A DNA stretch of 64,000 bases from Phreatobacter stygius. Its GTDB lineage: Bacteria > Pseudomonadota > Alphaproteobacteria > Rhizobiales > Phreatobacteraceae. The translations under genes and the position numbers were made by a program. This document shows, one piece after another, positions 34,089-42,949 of the stretch (its first letter is position 1; each line of letters starts with the position of its first letter). The stretch lies in the NCBI RefSeq assembly GCF_005144885.1, contig NZ_CP039690.1, forward strand, positions 1,426,001 to 1,490,000, read 5' to 3'. The notes beneath the pieces are model-generated. The model did not search any database. It was not told the DNA's origin and saw nothing but the letters and a program-made list of their open reading frames with translations.

Positions 34089-34925
34089 TCACTCCTGGCC
34101 CTTGATCAGGCGCCGCTCGATCAGCTTGAGCAGGAGCAGCGACAGGAAGCTGATCGACAGGAGACAGATCGACCAGGCGGCGGCCTTGTTGATGTTGAAG
34201 GTGTACATGACCTCCTGATAGATCTGCGATCCGACGAACTGATGCGACATGCCGCCGAGCAGGATCGGCGTGACGATCGCGCCGATGCTGGCCAGGAAGA
34301 TCACCATCAGTGCGGTGAAGGCGCCCGGCAGCGACAGCGGCAGCACGATGTAGCGGAAGGTCTGGTAGCCGCCGGCGCCGAGCACGCCCGACGCCTCTTC
34401 CAGATTGGCTTCGATCGCCAGCAAAGACGACAGGATCGAGATCACCGCGAAGGGGATCAGGACATGGGTCAGGCCGATGATGATGCCGAGGTCGTTGAAC
34501 ATCAGCGCCAGCGGCTGATCGATCACGCCGACCCAGGCCAGCATGGCATTGATCACGCCCTTGGGGCCGAGCAGGACCAGCCAGCCATAGGTGCGCACCA
34601 CCAGGCTCACCAGCCATGGCACCAGCACCACGATCAGCAGCGTGTTGCGCCAGCGGTCGGTGCGCCAGAGCAGCAGCGCAATGGGATATGACAGAACCAC
34701 CGACAGGACCGAGACGACCAGCGACGACAGGATCGTGCGGGCAAAGACGACGTGGTAGTCGGGCCGGTTGACGATCTGCCTGAAATAGCGGAGCGACCAG
34801 CCATTGTCGTCGGTGAAGCCGCTGCTGAACAGGTGGATCGCCGATGCGAAGAACATGGCGAGCAGCAACAGGACCGGCAGGAGCAGCAGCGCCTTGGCCG
34901 GCGAAGCGGGTTCTGCTTCGGTCAT
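34089..34925 (-). CDS. ABC transporter permease (PotB-like)
   Basis: 278 residues, about six spans, EAA-like loop EASGVLGAGGYQTFRYIVLP. Hydrophobic start LLLLPVLLLLAMFFASA as in PotB-type permeases. The ATG overlaps the ATPase stop (ATGA), so the order binding protein, ATPase, permease, permease is translationally tight. Confidence 0.92.
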   Translation of the reverse strand: MTEAEPASPAKALLLLPVLLLLAMFFASAIHLFSSGFTDDNGWSLRYFRQIVNRPDYHVVFARTILSSLVVSVLSVVLSYPIALLLWRTDRWRNTLLIVVLVPWLVSLVVRTYGWLVLLGPKGVINAMLAWVGVIDQPLALMFNDLGIIIGLTHVLIPFAVISILSSLLAIEANLEEASGVLGAGGYQTFRYIVLPLSLPGAFTALMVIFLASIGAIVTPILLGGMSHQFVGSQIYQEVMYTFNINKAAAWSICLLSISFLSLLLLKLIERRLIKGQE

Positions 34926-36100
34926 TCCGGCTCTCCGAAGGCGGTCGCCATCTCGCCCGCGAGCGGCGCGAAGATCTGGGCGTCAGCGGGGTCGAATTCC
35001 ACGATGCAGGCCGCGCCGACCTCCGGCAGGGCCTGGCTGTCGCGGGCGAGCCGGACAGCGGTCATCCGGCTCTCGCCGCAGCGCACGGCGACCCGGATGA
35101 CCGGGCCAAGCGCGATGCGGTCGACCACCGTCGACGGCAGGGCGACGCGACCGGGCGTGGCCTCACCTTCGCGCCGCACGTCGATATGTTCGGGGCGCAG
35201 GCAGACCAGGCATGCCGATCCCGCGGAGGCCACCAGGCCGCGCGCGATGGCCGCCGGCAGGGTGAGCCGGCCGACCGCCGTGTCGATATCCAGGGCGCCG
35301 CCGCCTGCCGACACGACCGAACCGGCGATCTCGTTCAGTTCGCCGATGAACTTGGCGACGAACAGGTTTTCCGGCCGCGAGTAGATGGTCTGGGGCGAGC
35401 CGAATTGCTGCACCTTGCCCGCGCTCATCACGACGACGCTGTCCGACATCAGGGTCGCTTCCTCCTGGTCGTGGGTGACGAAGACGAAGGTGGTCTTGAG
35501 CTTCTTCTGGATCTCCTTGAGGCTGACCTGAAGCTGCTTGCGCAATTGCAGATCGAGCGCCGAGAGCGGCTCGTCCAGCAGCAGGATCGACGGCTCCAGC
35601 ACCAGCGCGCGGGCCAGCGCGACGCGCTGCTTCTGGCCACCCGAGAGCTGGGAAATGCGGCGACCGCCGAGGCCGACGAGGCCGACGAGGTCGAGGAACA
35701 GCTCAACTTTGCGGCGCATCTCCTCGGCGCCGACCTTCCGCAGCCGCAGGCCATAGGCGATATTCTCCTCGACGGAGAAATGCGGGAACAGTGCGAGGTT
35801 CTGGAACACCATGCCGATGGGCCGGCGCTGCGGCGGCAGGCCCGCCATGTCGCGGCCATCGATGGCGATTTCGCCGGCGCTCGGTTCGATGAAACCGGCG
35901 ATCAGGCGGAGCAGCGTGGTCTTGCCGCAGCCGGAAGGACCGAGCAGCGTCAGGAACGTGCCTGAATCGATCGCCAGGTCGACATCCGACAGGACTCGTG
36001 TGTTTCCGTAGTGCTTCGATACGCCGGCGATGTGAATGGATCCCTGGGGCGCGGGGCCGGGATGGGCCACTGCGCGCGGCCCAGACGTGGCATGAGACAT
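34922..36100 (-). CDS. ABC transporter ATPase (PotA-like)
   Basis: 392 residues from ATG 36100. Walker A LLGPSGCGKTTLLR, Q-loop MVFQNLALFPH, signature LSGGQKQRVALARAL, Walker B ILLLDEPLSALD, switch His in VFVTHDQEEA, and a C-terminal TOBE domain (from about residue 290). It energises import through the two permeases. The longer frame to 36253 covers intergenic sequence and the 3' end of the binding-protein gene. 82 bp separate it from the binding-protein gene. Confidence 0.95.
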   Translation of the reverse strand: MSHATSGPRAVAHPGPAPQGSIHIAGVSKHYGNTRVLSDVDLAIDSGTFLTLLGPSGCGKTTLLRLIAGFIEPSAGEIAIDGRDMAGLPPQRRPIGMVFQNLALFPHFSVEENIAYGLRLRKVGAEEMRRKVELFLDLVGLVGLGGRRISQLSGGQKQRVALARALVLEPSILLLDEPLSALDLQLRKQLQVSLKEIQKKLKTTFVFVTHDQEEATLMSDSVVVMSAGKVQQFGSPQTIYSRPENLFVAKFIGELNEIAGSVVSAGGGALDIDTAVGRLTLPAAIARGLVASAGSACLVCLRPEHIDVRREGEATPGRVALPSTVVDRIALGPVIRVAVRCGESRMTAVRLARDSQALPEVGAACIVEFDPADAQIFAPLAGEMATAFGEPE

Positions 36101-36182
36101 GGATTGATCACCAACCGAACGATGGAGAAGCAGGAGGCGGACGTGCCGCCTCCCCCGAGAGGGAAAGCTGTCGAAAGCCGTC

Positions 36183-37214
36183 TCAGCGGCGCGCGCCGGC
36201 CGCGATCTGCTCGACCTGATTGAGCCGGTCCTCATAATTGCTGACGACGACATTCCAATCCGGAATGTACATGCGCTGCATCAGGTCGGCGCGGGTCATG
36301 CCGAGGCTGCGTTCGACTTCCGGTGGCAGGACCGCCATATTATTGGATGGGATCGAGCCGTTCTGGGCGGACATGCGGGTCTGCGCCTCGGCATCGATCA
36401 GGGCATTGAGATAGGCGAGCGTCTGGGCGCGGTTGGCCGACCCCCTGGGCACCACCACGACATAGGGCAGCATGAGCGCGCCCTCTCGCGGAATGACCAT
36501 GTCGATCGTCATCTGACCTTCGCGACGCAGATTCCAGACACGCGTGGAATAGAAGGGCACCGCGGTCACCTCGCCCCGCGCCAGCAGCGTGTTCATGTGG
36601 GCGAGCGAGGTATAGGTCGTCAGCGCATTGCCGAATATGGCGCGCAGCGGCGGGATCCCAGGCTCGACATTGCTGGCACTGCCGCCATTGGCATGCGCCA
36701 TGATCGTCAGATCATAGGACGTGGCATAGATGGGCCTGGTGACCGCCAGCTTGCCTTTCCAGCGCGGATCCGCGAGGTCGTTCCAGGATTGGAAGTCGGA
36801 TGCCTTGGCAAGGGTCGTGTTGAAGGCGATCGCGTAATAGGCGAAATGCGTCGACAGGCCGACGATCCTGCCCTGCGCATTGCGCACCACGAGCTCCCTG
36901 GGCAGGTTGGCGATGCCCGGGATCTCGCGGTCATCGAAAGTCTCGAGCAGGCTGGATTTGGCAAGCCCGATGGCTTCGAAATAGGTCACTTCGACCACGT
37001 TGTACTGGGCGGCTGTCGGCGACCTGACCAAGCCGGCCGTGTTGGGGACCTCGGCCATCCGGGCCGCGATGCCGGTCCGCTGGGTGAACGGTGCCTGAAA
37101 GTGATCGCGCAATACGGCCGCGCCGCCACCGCCCCAGGTCGCGTGGATGATGTCGGCCCGCGCGACGCCGACGCCCATCGCCAGAACCGCGAAGGCCCAG
37201 ACCCATTTCTTCAT
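36183..37214 (-). CDS. Periplasmic substrate-binding protein of ABC importer (PotD-like)
   Basis: 343 residues with a Sec signal (KKWVWAFAVLAMGVGVARA). The mature protein has the type II binding fold: ADIIHATWGGGGAAVLRDHF at the start, and WNDLADPRWKGKLAV, a hallmark of spermidine/putrescine-type binding proteins. Conserved acidic ligands for polyamines cannot be confirmed by eye, so the substrate may be another compound, possibly the amide degraded by the neighbouring operon. First gene of the importer operon; the 356 bp upstream (37215-37570) must hold its promoter. Confidence 0.9.
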   Translation of the reverse strand: MKKWVWAFAVLAMGVGVARADIIHATWGGGGAAVLRDHFQAPFTQRTGIAARMAEVPNTAGLVRSPTAAQYNVVEVTYFEAIGLAKSSLLETFDDREIPGIANLPRELVVRNAQGRIVGLSTHFAYYAIAFNTTLAKASDFQSWNDLADPRWKGKLAVTRPIYATSYDLTIMAHANGGSASNVEPGIPPLRAIFGNALTTYTSLAHMNTLLARGEVTAVPFYSTRVWNLRREGQMTIDMVIPREGALMLPYVVVVPRGSANRAQTLAYLNALIDAEAQTRMSAQNGSIPSNNMAVLPPEVERSLGMTRADLMQRMYIPDWNVVVSNYEDRLNQVEQIAAGARR

Positions 37215-37570
37215 TTGGCTTCTCCCAAGCTTCCGTGCGAGCCATTCTCCGCTGCGGCTCCTTCAGACAGGAAGAGTCATCTGCGCTCAACGCCATTGCA
37301 AATTCAAAGAGGCGAGCACTTCATTCCCACAGGTTATGAATGGCCCAGGTCCGGCAGCGCCCCGGACGGTTCCCCCGAGACGTCGCGACGCGTGACATGT
37401 TTCCCGATGCCGCGACGGCGCTGAACAGGGGATGGCCAGACAGCGTGCGGGCAGCCTCCGCCCGCCGGTCGACGGAGGCTGCAAGGTCCGTCAGGCGCAC
37501 CTGCGCGCGCCTCCGGCTTTCCTCGATCCGCGCCTTCATCGGCATGACGGAGCCCCGAACGCGCGCGATC
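37215..37570. other. Intergenic region with a possible short gene
   Basis: It contains the upstream region of the ABC operon. On the minus strand a 74-residue frame (37321-37545, starting MPMKARIEESRRRAQVRLTD) could be a small gene after the pseudo-caspase, since it lies 26 bp past its stop and is helical and basic in the same style. It has no clear ribosome site and no recognisable family; I do not call it as a gene. Confidence 0.4.
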
Positions 37571-39331
37571 CTACCGTCTCTGGCGTTCCGCCGCCTCACG
37601 CGCTCTCTGCTCGGCCTCGCGCGCCCGCTGCTCAGCCTCGCGCGCCCGCTGTTCGGCCGCATCCCGGGCTCTCTGCTCAGCCTCACGCGCTCTCTGCTGG
37701 GCGGCCTCGCGCGACCTCTGTTCGGCGTCGCGAGCCCTCTGTTCGGCGGCCTCGCGCGCCCTTTGCTGGGCTGCCTCACGCGCCCGCTGTTCAGCCTCGC
37801 GTGCCCTTTGTTCCGCTGCCTCCCGAGCCCTCTGCTGGGTCTCTCGTGCTCTCTGTTCCGCAGCCTCGCGCGTCCGTTGCTCGGCGGCCTCGCGCGTCCG
37901 TTGCTCGGCGGCCTCGCGCGCCCGCTGCCGGGCGGCCTGTTCGGCCTGCTGGACCCTCTCGCGGGCGGCCTGCTCGGCCGCCTGAGCCCTTTGCTGCGCG
38001 GCTTGCTCGGCGGCTTGCACCCTCCGGCGGGCGGCCTGCTCGGCCGTCTCCGCCCGCTCGCGCGCGGCTTGCTCAGCCGCCTGCTGGGCCCTCTGCCTGG
38101 CGGCCTGCTCGGCCGTCTCGGCCCGCTCGCGCGCGGCTTGCTCGGCCGCCTGCTGGGCCCTCTGCGTGGCGGTTTGCTCGGCGGTCTGGCCCCTCTCGCG
38201 GGCCGCTTGCTCGGCCGCCTGCCGGGCCCTCTCGCGTGCGGCCCGTTCGGCCGCCTGCATCCTCTCTCGCGCGGCGTGCTCGGCCGCCTGCGCACGCTCG
38301 CGAGCCGACCGGCGTTCCGCCTGCACGGCCTGCTCGGCAGCTTGCTCGGCCGCTTCCGCTCTTTCGCGAGCGGCTTGCTCAGCCGCCTCCGCCCATTCCC
38401 GGGCGGACCGCTCGGCCGCTTCTGCCCGTTCGTCGGCGATTTGTTCGGCCGCCCGCTGCGCCGCTTCCAGCTCGATGGCCCTTTGCCGCAGCGACCGTTC
38501 GGACCGCGGCTGGGCGGCGGGGGCGCGAGAAGGACCTGTTCGACCCGGTACGGCCGCGGCGGCGGGGCGCTGGAACAGCATGACCGGCGGCCCGCTGAAC
38601 AACGTATTCCAGGGGAGCTGCGCGCCCTTCGCCGATTCGTTGACCCGCTCGCGAACCTGCGCGAACAGCGCGTCGAGCGACACCCCACTGACCTTGATCA
38701 CGTCCGACAAAGCCACCGCATAGAGGCCGTAAGCGGCTCCGCTTTCCACGCCGACCGTCCCCGGTGTGGCATTGAAGGCGATCAGCGTGCCGGCGGCGGA
38801 CCGTATCGCGGCCAGGCCCTCGACCAGCCGCCGACCTGAAAGGGCGAAGCTGTTCGCGCGCGCGGCGTCGAGCACGACGATACGCGCCTTCAGGGGAATC
38901 GCGGCCAGCGGTCCGGTGATATCGGTCAGGCGAACCGCCTGCAGCGGCACGTCGCTGACGTCGACGATGCGCGCATTCACCTGGACGAGATAATTTTCGC
39001 CCTCCAACTGCAACCCAAGGCCGGCGAAATAGACGAAGGCGATGGTATCGGGACCCGATGAACGGGCCTTGTCGAGGAATTCGCGGAATGTGGATCGCAA
39101 GGCGCCAGCGTCGAGGTCGCGCGCGCCGATCACATCGAAACCGGCGGCCCGCAAGGCCTGCTCGATCAGGCCGGCATCGTTCGCTGCCGTCGCGATCGGG
39201 CCAGCCCGCTCGGCGCTGTTGCCGATGACCAGCGCAATCCGCTTTTCGATCTGCTGGGCTTGGCCGGGACCGGGGCCGTATAGGAAGACGAATAATACAC
39301 AGGCAAGTTGAAGAATTCGGGCCCCGAGCAT
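37571..39331 (-). CDS. Exported caspase-fold protein lacking catalytic His and Cys, with long AREQ repeat tail
   Basis: 586 residues with an N-terminal signal (LQLACVLFVFLYGPGPGQAQ). Residues 30-255 are a caspase/metacaspase p20 fold: RIALVIGNSA, then YFAGLGLQLEGENYL and VVLDAARANSF. In active members these read YYSGHGxQ and LDACR; here His is Leu105 and Cys is Ala157, so it is a pseudo-caspase. Residues about 290-586 are a nearly unbroken repeat (variants of EQRAREAA), rich in Ala, Glu, Gln and Arg, predicted as a very long coiled coil. The start at 39331 gives the signal. It is likely a periplasmic scaffold; function unknown. Confidence 0.85.
   Translation of the reverse strand: MLGARILQLACVLFVFLYGPGPGQAQQIEKRIALVIGNSAERAGPIATAANDAGLIEQALRAAGFDVIGARDLDAGALRSTFREFLDKARSSGPDTIAFVYFAGLGLQLEGENYLVQVNARIVDVSDVPLQAVRLTDITGPLAAIPLKARIVVLDAARANSFALSGRRLVEGLAAIRSAAGTLIAFNATPGTVGVESGAAYGLYAVALSDVIKVSGVSLDALFAQVRERVNESAKGAQLPWNTLFSGPPVMLFQRPAAAAVPGRTGPSRAPAAQPRSERSLRQRAIELEAAQRAAEQIADERAEAAERSAREWAEAAEQAARERAEAAEQAAEQAVQAERRSARERAQAAEHAARERMQAAERAARERARQAAEQAARERGQTAEQTATQRAQQAAEQAARERAETAEQAARQRAQQAAEQAARERAETAEQAARRRVQAAEQAAQQRAQAAEQAARERVQQAEQAARQRAREAAEQRTREAAEQRTREAAEQRARETQQRAREAAEQRAREAEQRAREAAQQRAREAAEQRARDAEQRSREAAQQRAREAEQRARDAAEQRAREAEQRAREAEQRAREAAERQRR
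37580..38440 (-). repeat. Degenerate tandem repeat coding for the AREQ coiled coil
   Basis: About 860 bp of imperfect 21-24 bp units (GCCTCGCGCGCCCGCTGCTC and variants) encode 7-8 residue helical units. Such DNA can change length by slippage or unequal recombination, so tail length may vary between strains. Confidence 0.85.
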
Positions 39332-39514
39332 CGCAGAACCTCCCAGTCACGCTCGCTTTTTCGGTCTCCAATTCTTCGCGATTTGTTGTGAATGGCGGTT
39401 GAACCAAAGATGACGGAAACCAGGCGACAATATCGCCGGCGCGTGTCATCCGACACCGCGCACGGCGCGCGGGCGGCCGATGGGGCGGGCGCGCGGACCT
39501 GCTCTGCTGCCCTC

Positions 39515-40522
39515 TCAGGCGTCCAGCGCCAGAACGGCGAAGCTCGCCAGCCAGTGTTCGCCCATATAGTCGCCGGCGATATGCGGCAGCCCGGCGGCCA
39601 GATGGCGCTCCGCCGCGCCCTCGGCCACGACCTGGCGGGGGTCGTCCAGCGGCAGCGCCGCGGCGATCGAACGCCAGCACCAGGCGCGGCTGAGGTTGAG
39701 GCCATCGAGATGGGCGATCTTGCCGTCCGAGCGGTCCGAAACGGTTGCCGGCCGGAACAGAGTTGCCGGCTGGCTCTGCGCAAGCTGCGGCAGGAACCGA
39801 TCGAACCAGGGCAGGAACTCCTCCGCCGACAACAGGCGACGCATGCATTCGGCTTCGATCAGCGCCGAGGACTGAAAGTCGTCGCCGCTCGGCTCACCCC
39901 AGGCCGGGCAATCGACGTCGGCGCCGTACCAGCGCCGGCCGGTGTCGCGAAGCAGTTCGGCAAGCGGAACATCCGTGGTTGCGGCGGCATAATCGGCCGC
40001 CATCCTGAGGCCGAAAGCGGTGTTGAAATGGGTGCCGACGCGCACCGGATAGGTCGCCAAGGGCAAGAAGTCGCGGAACCGCTGCGCGAAGATCTCGGCG
40101 AGCGGTGCCAGCGTCCGCGCCCAGCGCTTGTCGTCATGCAGGTTCAGCTCTTCGGCGAGCTTGAGGAGCCAGGCCCAGCCATAGGGGCGCTTGAAACCAC
40201 GGGCGGTCGGGGTGGCCAGATAGGCGCATTCGACCGCGACCTTGTCGGCGACGAACTGGGCGTCGAACAGACTGCGGATCTCGGCGGCCGCGGGCATGGC
40301 CGGGAAACGCCTGAGCAGATGCCCCAGCATCCAGTAGCCGTGTACGCAGGAATGCCAGTCGTAGCTGCCATAGAACACCGGGTGCAACGCGCTCGGCGTC
40401 TGGGCGTCGGCCGGACCGGCCAGCACATGATCGGGCTTGTTCGGATATTCGCGCCGGACATGGCCAAGCGCGATTGTCGCGAAGCGGGCGGCGAGATCGG
40501 GGGTGAGGCTCAGTCGTTCCAT
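39515..40522 (-). CDS. DUF2891 family protein
   Basis: 335 residues from ATG 40522 (AAGGAACG upstream; the 40561 start adds 13 residues that are not conserved). Rich in Trp, His and aromatic residues: HPVFYGSYDWHSCVHGYWML, PYGWAWLLKL, GTHFNTAFGL, AWCWRS and DYMGEHWLASFA. This is the pattern of the DUF2891 family, an alpha/alpha-barrel-like fold resembling glycoside hydrolases. Function is not established. Predicted cytoplasmic (no signal). Next upstream on the same strand is a remnant SDR gene. Confidence 0.85.
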   Translation of the reverse strand: MERLSLTPDLAARFATIALGHVRREYPNKPDHVLAGPADAQTPSALHPVFYGSYDWHSCVHGYWMLGHLLRRFPAMPAAAEIRSLFDAQFVADKVAVECAYLATPTARGFKRPYGWAWLLKLAEELNLHDDKRWARTLAPLAEIFAQRFRDFLPLATYPVRVGTHFNTAFGLRMAADYAAATTDVPLAELLRDTGRRWYGADVDCPAWGEPSGDDFQSSALIEAECMRRLLSAEEFLPWFDRFLPQLAQSQPATLFRPATVSDRSDGKIAHLDGLNLSRAWCWRSIAAALPLDDPRQVVAEGAAERHLAAGLPHIAGDYMGEHWLASFAVLALDA

Positions 40523-40547
40523 CGTCGTTCCTTTGCCGGTCTTCCCG

Positions 40548-40760
<213 letters not shown>

Positions 40761-41720
40761 TCAACCCCCTTTCGCGTGAACGGCCGCCGCAGCGGCGGGC
40801 GCGGACAGGACAAGCGCGCGGATCTGTTCGATCAGGTCGCCGTGCTGGTCGACCGGGATGCGGTCGACGCTCATCTGCAGGCTGCCCAGCCGGTCGATGC
40901 GGCTGTCATCGATCGCCTGGCCGACATCGACCGCAGCCGCCAGGAACTCACGCTCGCGGTGCCGGTCGAAACAGCCGAGCAACGCGGATGTCAGATCTGG
41001 CCGCAGGCAAGCGACCGCGCCCAGCAGGCCATAGGCGCCCCAGTTGGACACGCCCGCGACGATCAGGTGGTCGCTCGGCGTCTGGGCCGCGATCAACGGG
41101 CCGTTCGGGATGTCGTCCTTGACGATCTCTGATGGCAAGGACCCCATGCCGATCTCATTGCCGCCGTCGCCAATGCCGATCGTCGTCCAGGGCCGCTGCC
41201 AGCCGGCCTCGTGGAACAGAAGATGCAGCGGCGCGGTTTCGCGCGACATGTCCCAGCCATGCTCGCGATGCGGCTTGCCGTCCGAACCCGGCGCGACCCG
41301 CTCGATGGCGACCAGATGGGTCAGCGGCGCCTCGTCCGCCGCCAGCCGCTGGCGCAGGCGCCGGACCGCCGCCTCGGTGACGTCGACGATTTCGAGCTCG
41401 ACCTTGAGCGGCAAGGCATCGAGCACCGCCCAGACCGCCTTGGCGCAGGGCGCGTCGGTAATGACAGTGACGCGGAACCCGGCGGCCGCGAAGCCGGCGG
41501 CGAGATGGGCCATGCCGTTCAGGCCGTCGGTCTCGGGCGACGGCGGATTGGCGTGGCGGATGAAGAAGCCGACGACGATGCCGACATGCGGCGCCGGCGT
41601 CGTCGCGATCGACCGGGCGGCCCGGCCGAGATTGCCCCTGGCGAAGTCGACCAAACGAGAAATGTCGCGCCGGACATGCTGGCCGACCACGGCCTCGATC
41701 CTTGCGATCCGCTCAGTCAT
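40761..41720 (-). CDS. D-glutamate cyclase-like protein (DUF4392)
   Basis: 319 residues. The segments GIVVGFFIRHANPPSPETDG, THLVAIERVAPGSDGKPH and TTIGIGDGGNEIGMGSLP are hallmarks of DUF4392, the C-terminal half of animal D-glutamate cyclase (DGLUCY), which converts D-glutamate to 5-oxo-D-proline. The N-terminal half (DUF1445) is encoded by the gene directly upstream. Pairing of the two domains in adjacent genes supports a joint role in D-glutamate or related D-amino-acid breakdown. The stop is followed directly by a truncated SDR. Confidence 0.88.
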   Translation of the reverse strand: MTERIARIEAVVGQHVRRDISRLVDFARGNLGRAARSIATTPAPHVGIVVGFFIRHANPPSPETDGLNGMAHLAAGFAAAGFRVTVITDAPCAKAVWAVLDALPLKVELEIVDVTEAAVRRLRQRLAADEAPLTHLVAIERVAPGSDGKPHREHGWDMSRETAPLHLLFHEAGWQRPWTTIGIGDGGNEIGMGSLPSEIVKDDIPNGPLIAAQTPSDHLIVAGVSNWGAYGLLGAVACLRPDLTSALLGCFDRHREREFLAAAVDVGQAIDDSRIDRLGSLQMSVDRIPVDQHGDLIEQIRALVLSAPAAAAAVHAKGG

Positions 41721-41755
41721 GACACCTGCTCATCGTCGGTTCCTTGGGCCGGTCT

Positions 41756-42562
41756 TCAGACCGACAGCTCGGCATTGCGCCGGTCGGTGATCAGCATGGA
41801 AGCCGGCTTGTGGGTGATGCAGAAGGGCAGCGCGGCCTGTTCCACGGCCTGCTGCGAGGTGACGCCGCAGGCCCAGAATACCGGCACCTCGCCGGCATGG
41901 ATCGGCACCGCATCGCCGCCATATTCGGGCTTGGCCAGATCAGCGATGCCGATCGCCGCCGGGTCGCCGAAATGGATCGGCGCGCCATGCACCTGCGGGA
42001 AGCGGCTGGTGATCTGGATCGCGCGGATCGCGCCGGCCGGCGTGAATGGCCGCATGGTGACGACGACAGGCCCCTTGAACGGGCCTGCCGGCGTGGTCGC
42101 GATATTGGTCGTGTACATCGGGTTGACCAGGCCGAGCTCGTTATGGCGGATGCCGAGACCGGCCTCCTCGATCGCCTCCTCGAAAGAAAACGAGCAGCCG
42201 AGCGCGAAGCTGACGAGGTCGTCGCGCCAGTGACTGGTGATGTCGTGGACAATGGCGGTTTCCCGCCCGTGCTCGACGATCCGATAGGCTGGCACGTCGG
42301 TGCGCATGTCGATGTCGTTGCCGAGCATCGGCAGCGACGGATCGCCCGGCCGTCCCATCGCGAGCAAGGGACAGGGTTTTGGATTGCGCTGGCAGAAGGC
42401 CAGGAAATCCGCGGCATGGCGCTCGGGCAGGATGACGATATTGGCCTGCACGAAACCGCGGGCCAGCGTGCCGGTCTGGCCGCGATAGCTGCCGGCCCGG
42501 ATCGGTCGGCGTGCCTCGGACGCGGCTGGGCGCATAGCGGCCGGTGTCGCCCTTTCGGTCAT
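41756..42562 (-). CDS. DUF1445 family putative hydro-lyase (D-glutamate cyclase N-terminal half homologue)
   Basis: 268 residues from ATG 42562, which overlaps the stop of the truncated binding-protein gene (ATGA). The sequence [53 protein letters not shown] and [20 protein letters not shown] is diagnostic of DUF1445. In animals this domain is fused to DUF4392 in DGLUCY. The first 18 or so residues are poorly conserved; a start a little downstream is possible. Followed after 35 bp by the DUF4392 gene. Confidence 0.9.
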   Translation of the reverse strand: MTERATPAAMRPAASEARRPIRAGSYRGQTGTLARGFVQANIVILPERHAADFLAFCQRNPKPCPLLAMGRPGDPSLPMLGNDIDMRTDVPAYRIVEHGRETAIVHDITSHWRDDLVSFALGCSFSFEEAIEEAGLGIRHNELGLVNPMYTTNIATTPAGPFKGPVVVTMRPFTPAGAIRAIQITSRFPQVHGAPIHFGDPAAIGIADLAKPEYGGDAVPIHAGEVPVFWACGVTSQQAVEQAALPFCITHKPASMLITDRRNAELSV

Positions 42563-42741
42563 CGGACAGCCGCCGCTTCGATCGCGTGCCGCGCATCGAC
42601 GCCGATCTGGGCATTGGCGCCCGACAGTGGATAGATCACGCCAATACGGACCTCCGGCGGCTGGGTCTGAGCCCGCACCTCCAGGCCCGCCAGCATGGCC
42701 GCTCCCCCAAGCATCATTTCGCGTCGACCGATTGCCCGCAT
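42559..42741 (-). pseudogene. N-terminal stub of a branched-chain amino acid ABC binding protein
   Basis: 60 residues: a twin-arginine-like leader ([14 protein letters not shown]) and the first strand of a LivK-type periplasmic binding protein ([20 protein letters not shown]), after which the gene ends. A real protein would have about 400 residues. The stop overlaps the DUF1445 start by ATGA. It may persist only as a translated leader that couples initiation of DUF1445. With the SDR fragment at 40548 it shows that an ABC transporter operon was deleted around the cyclase genes. Confidence 0.8.
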
Positions 42742-42802
42742 TTTGGTCCTCCCGTCGTTTCCGCCGGCCCAGGCGAGCCCGGCTGCCTTGTTGGAGATTT
42801 AG

Positions 42803-42818
42803 TATACGTGACATATAT
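42803..42818. promoter_or_regulatory. GntR operator 1
   Basis: TATACGTGACATATAT, 14 of 16 bases identical to the site at 43851-43866. It lies between the GntR gene and the divergent stub/DUF1445/DUF4392 operon. AT-rich, partly dyad (ATAT...ATAT). Confidence 0.7.
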
Positions 42819-42949
42819 TTCATTCAAGCAGTTTCTTTGAGCACGCGGATATGCAACGTCTTGGGCTGCGCAGAGCCTTGTTCCGCTTAAGGAATCGCGC
42901 CGTTGACGGCATCGGGACACGGCCCGCTGCGGCACATGACGAGGACAAA

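Noticed and set aside
37580-38440. CRISPR-like array
   Set aside because: The repeats are contiguous, imperfect and in frame with a coiled-coil protein; no unique spacers and no cas genes.
37321-38688. Pro/Arg-rich 455-codon frame overlapping the pseudo-caspase repeat
   Set aside because: Repetitive DNA stays open in several frames; the frame with the signal peptide and the caspase fold is the real one.
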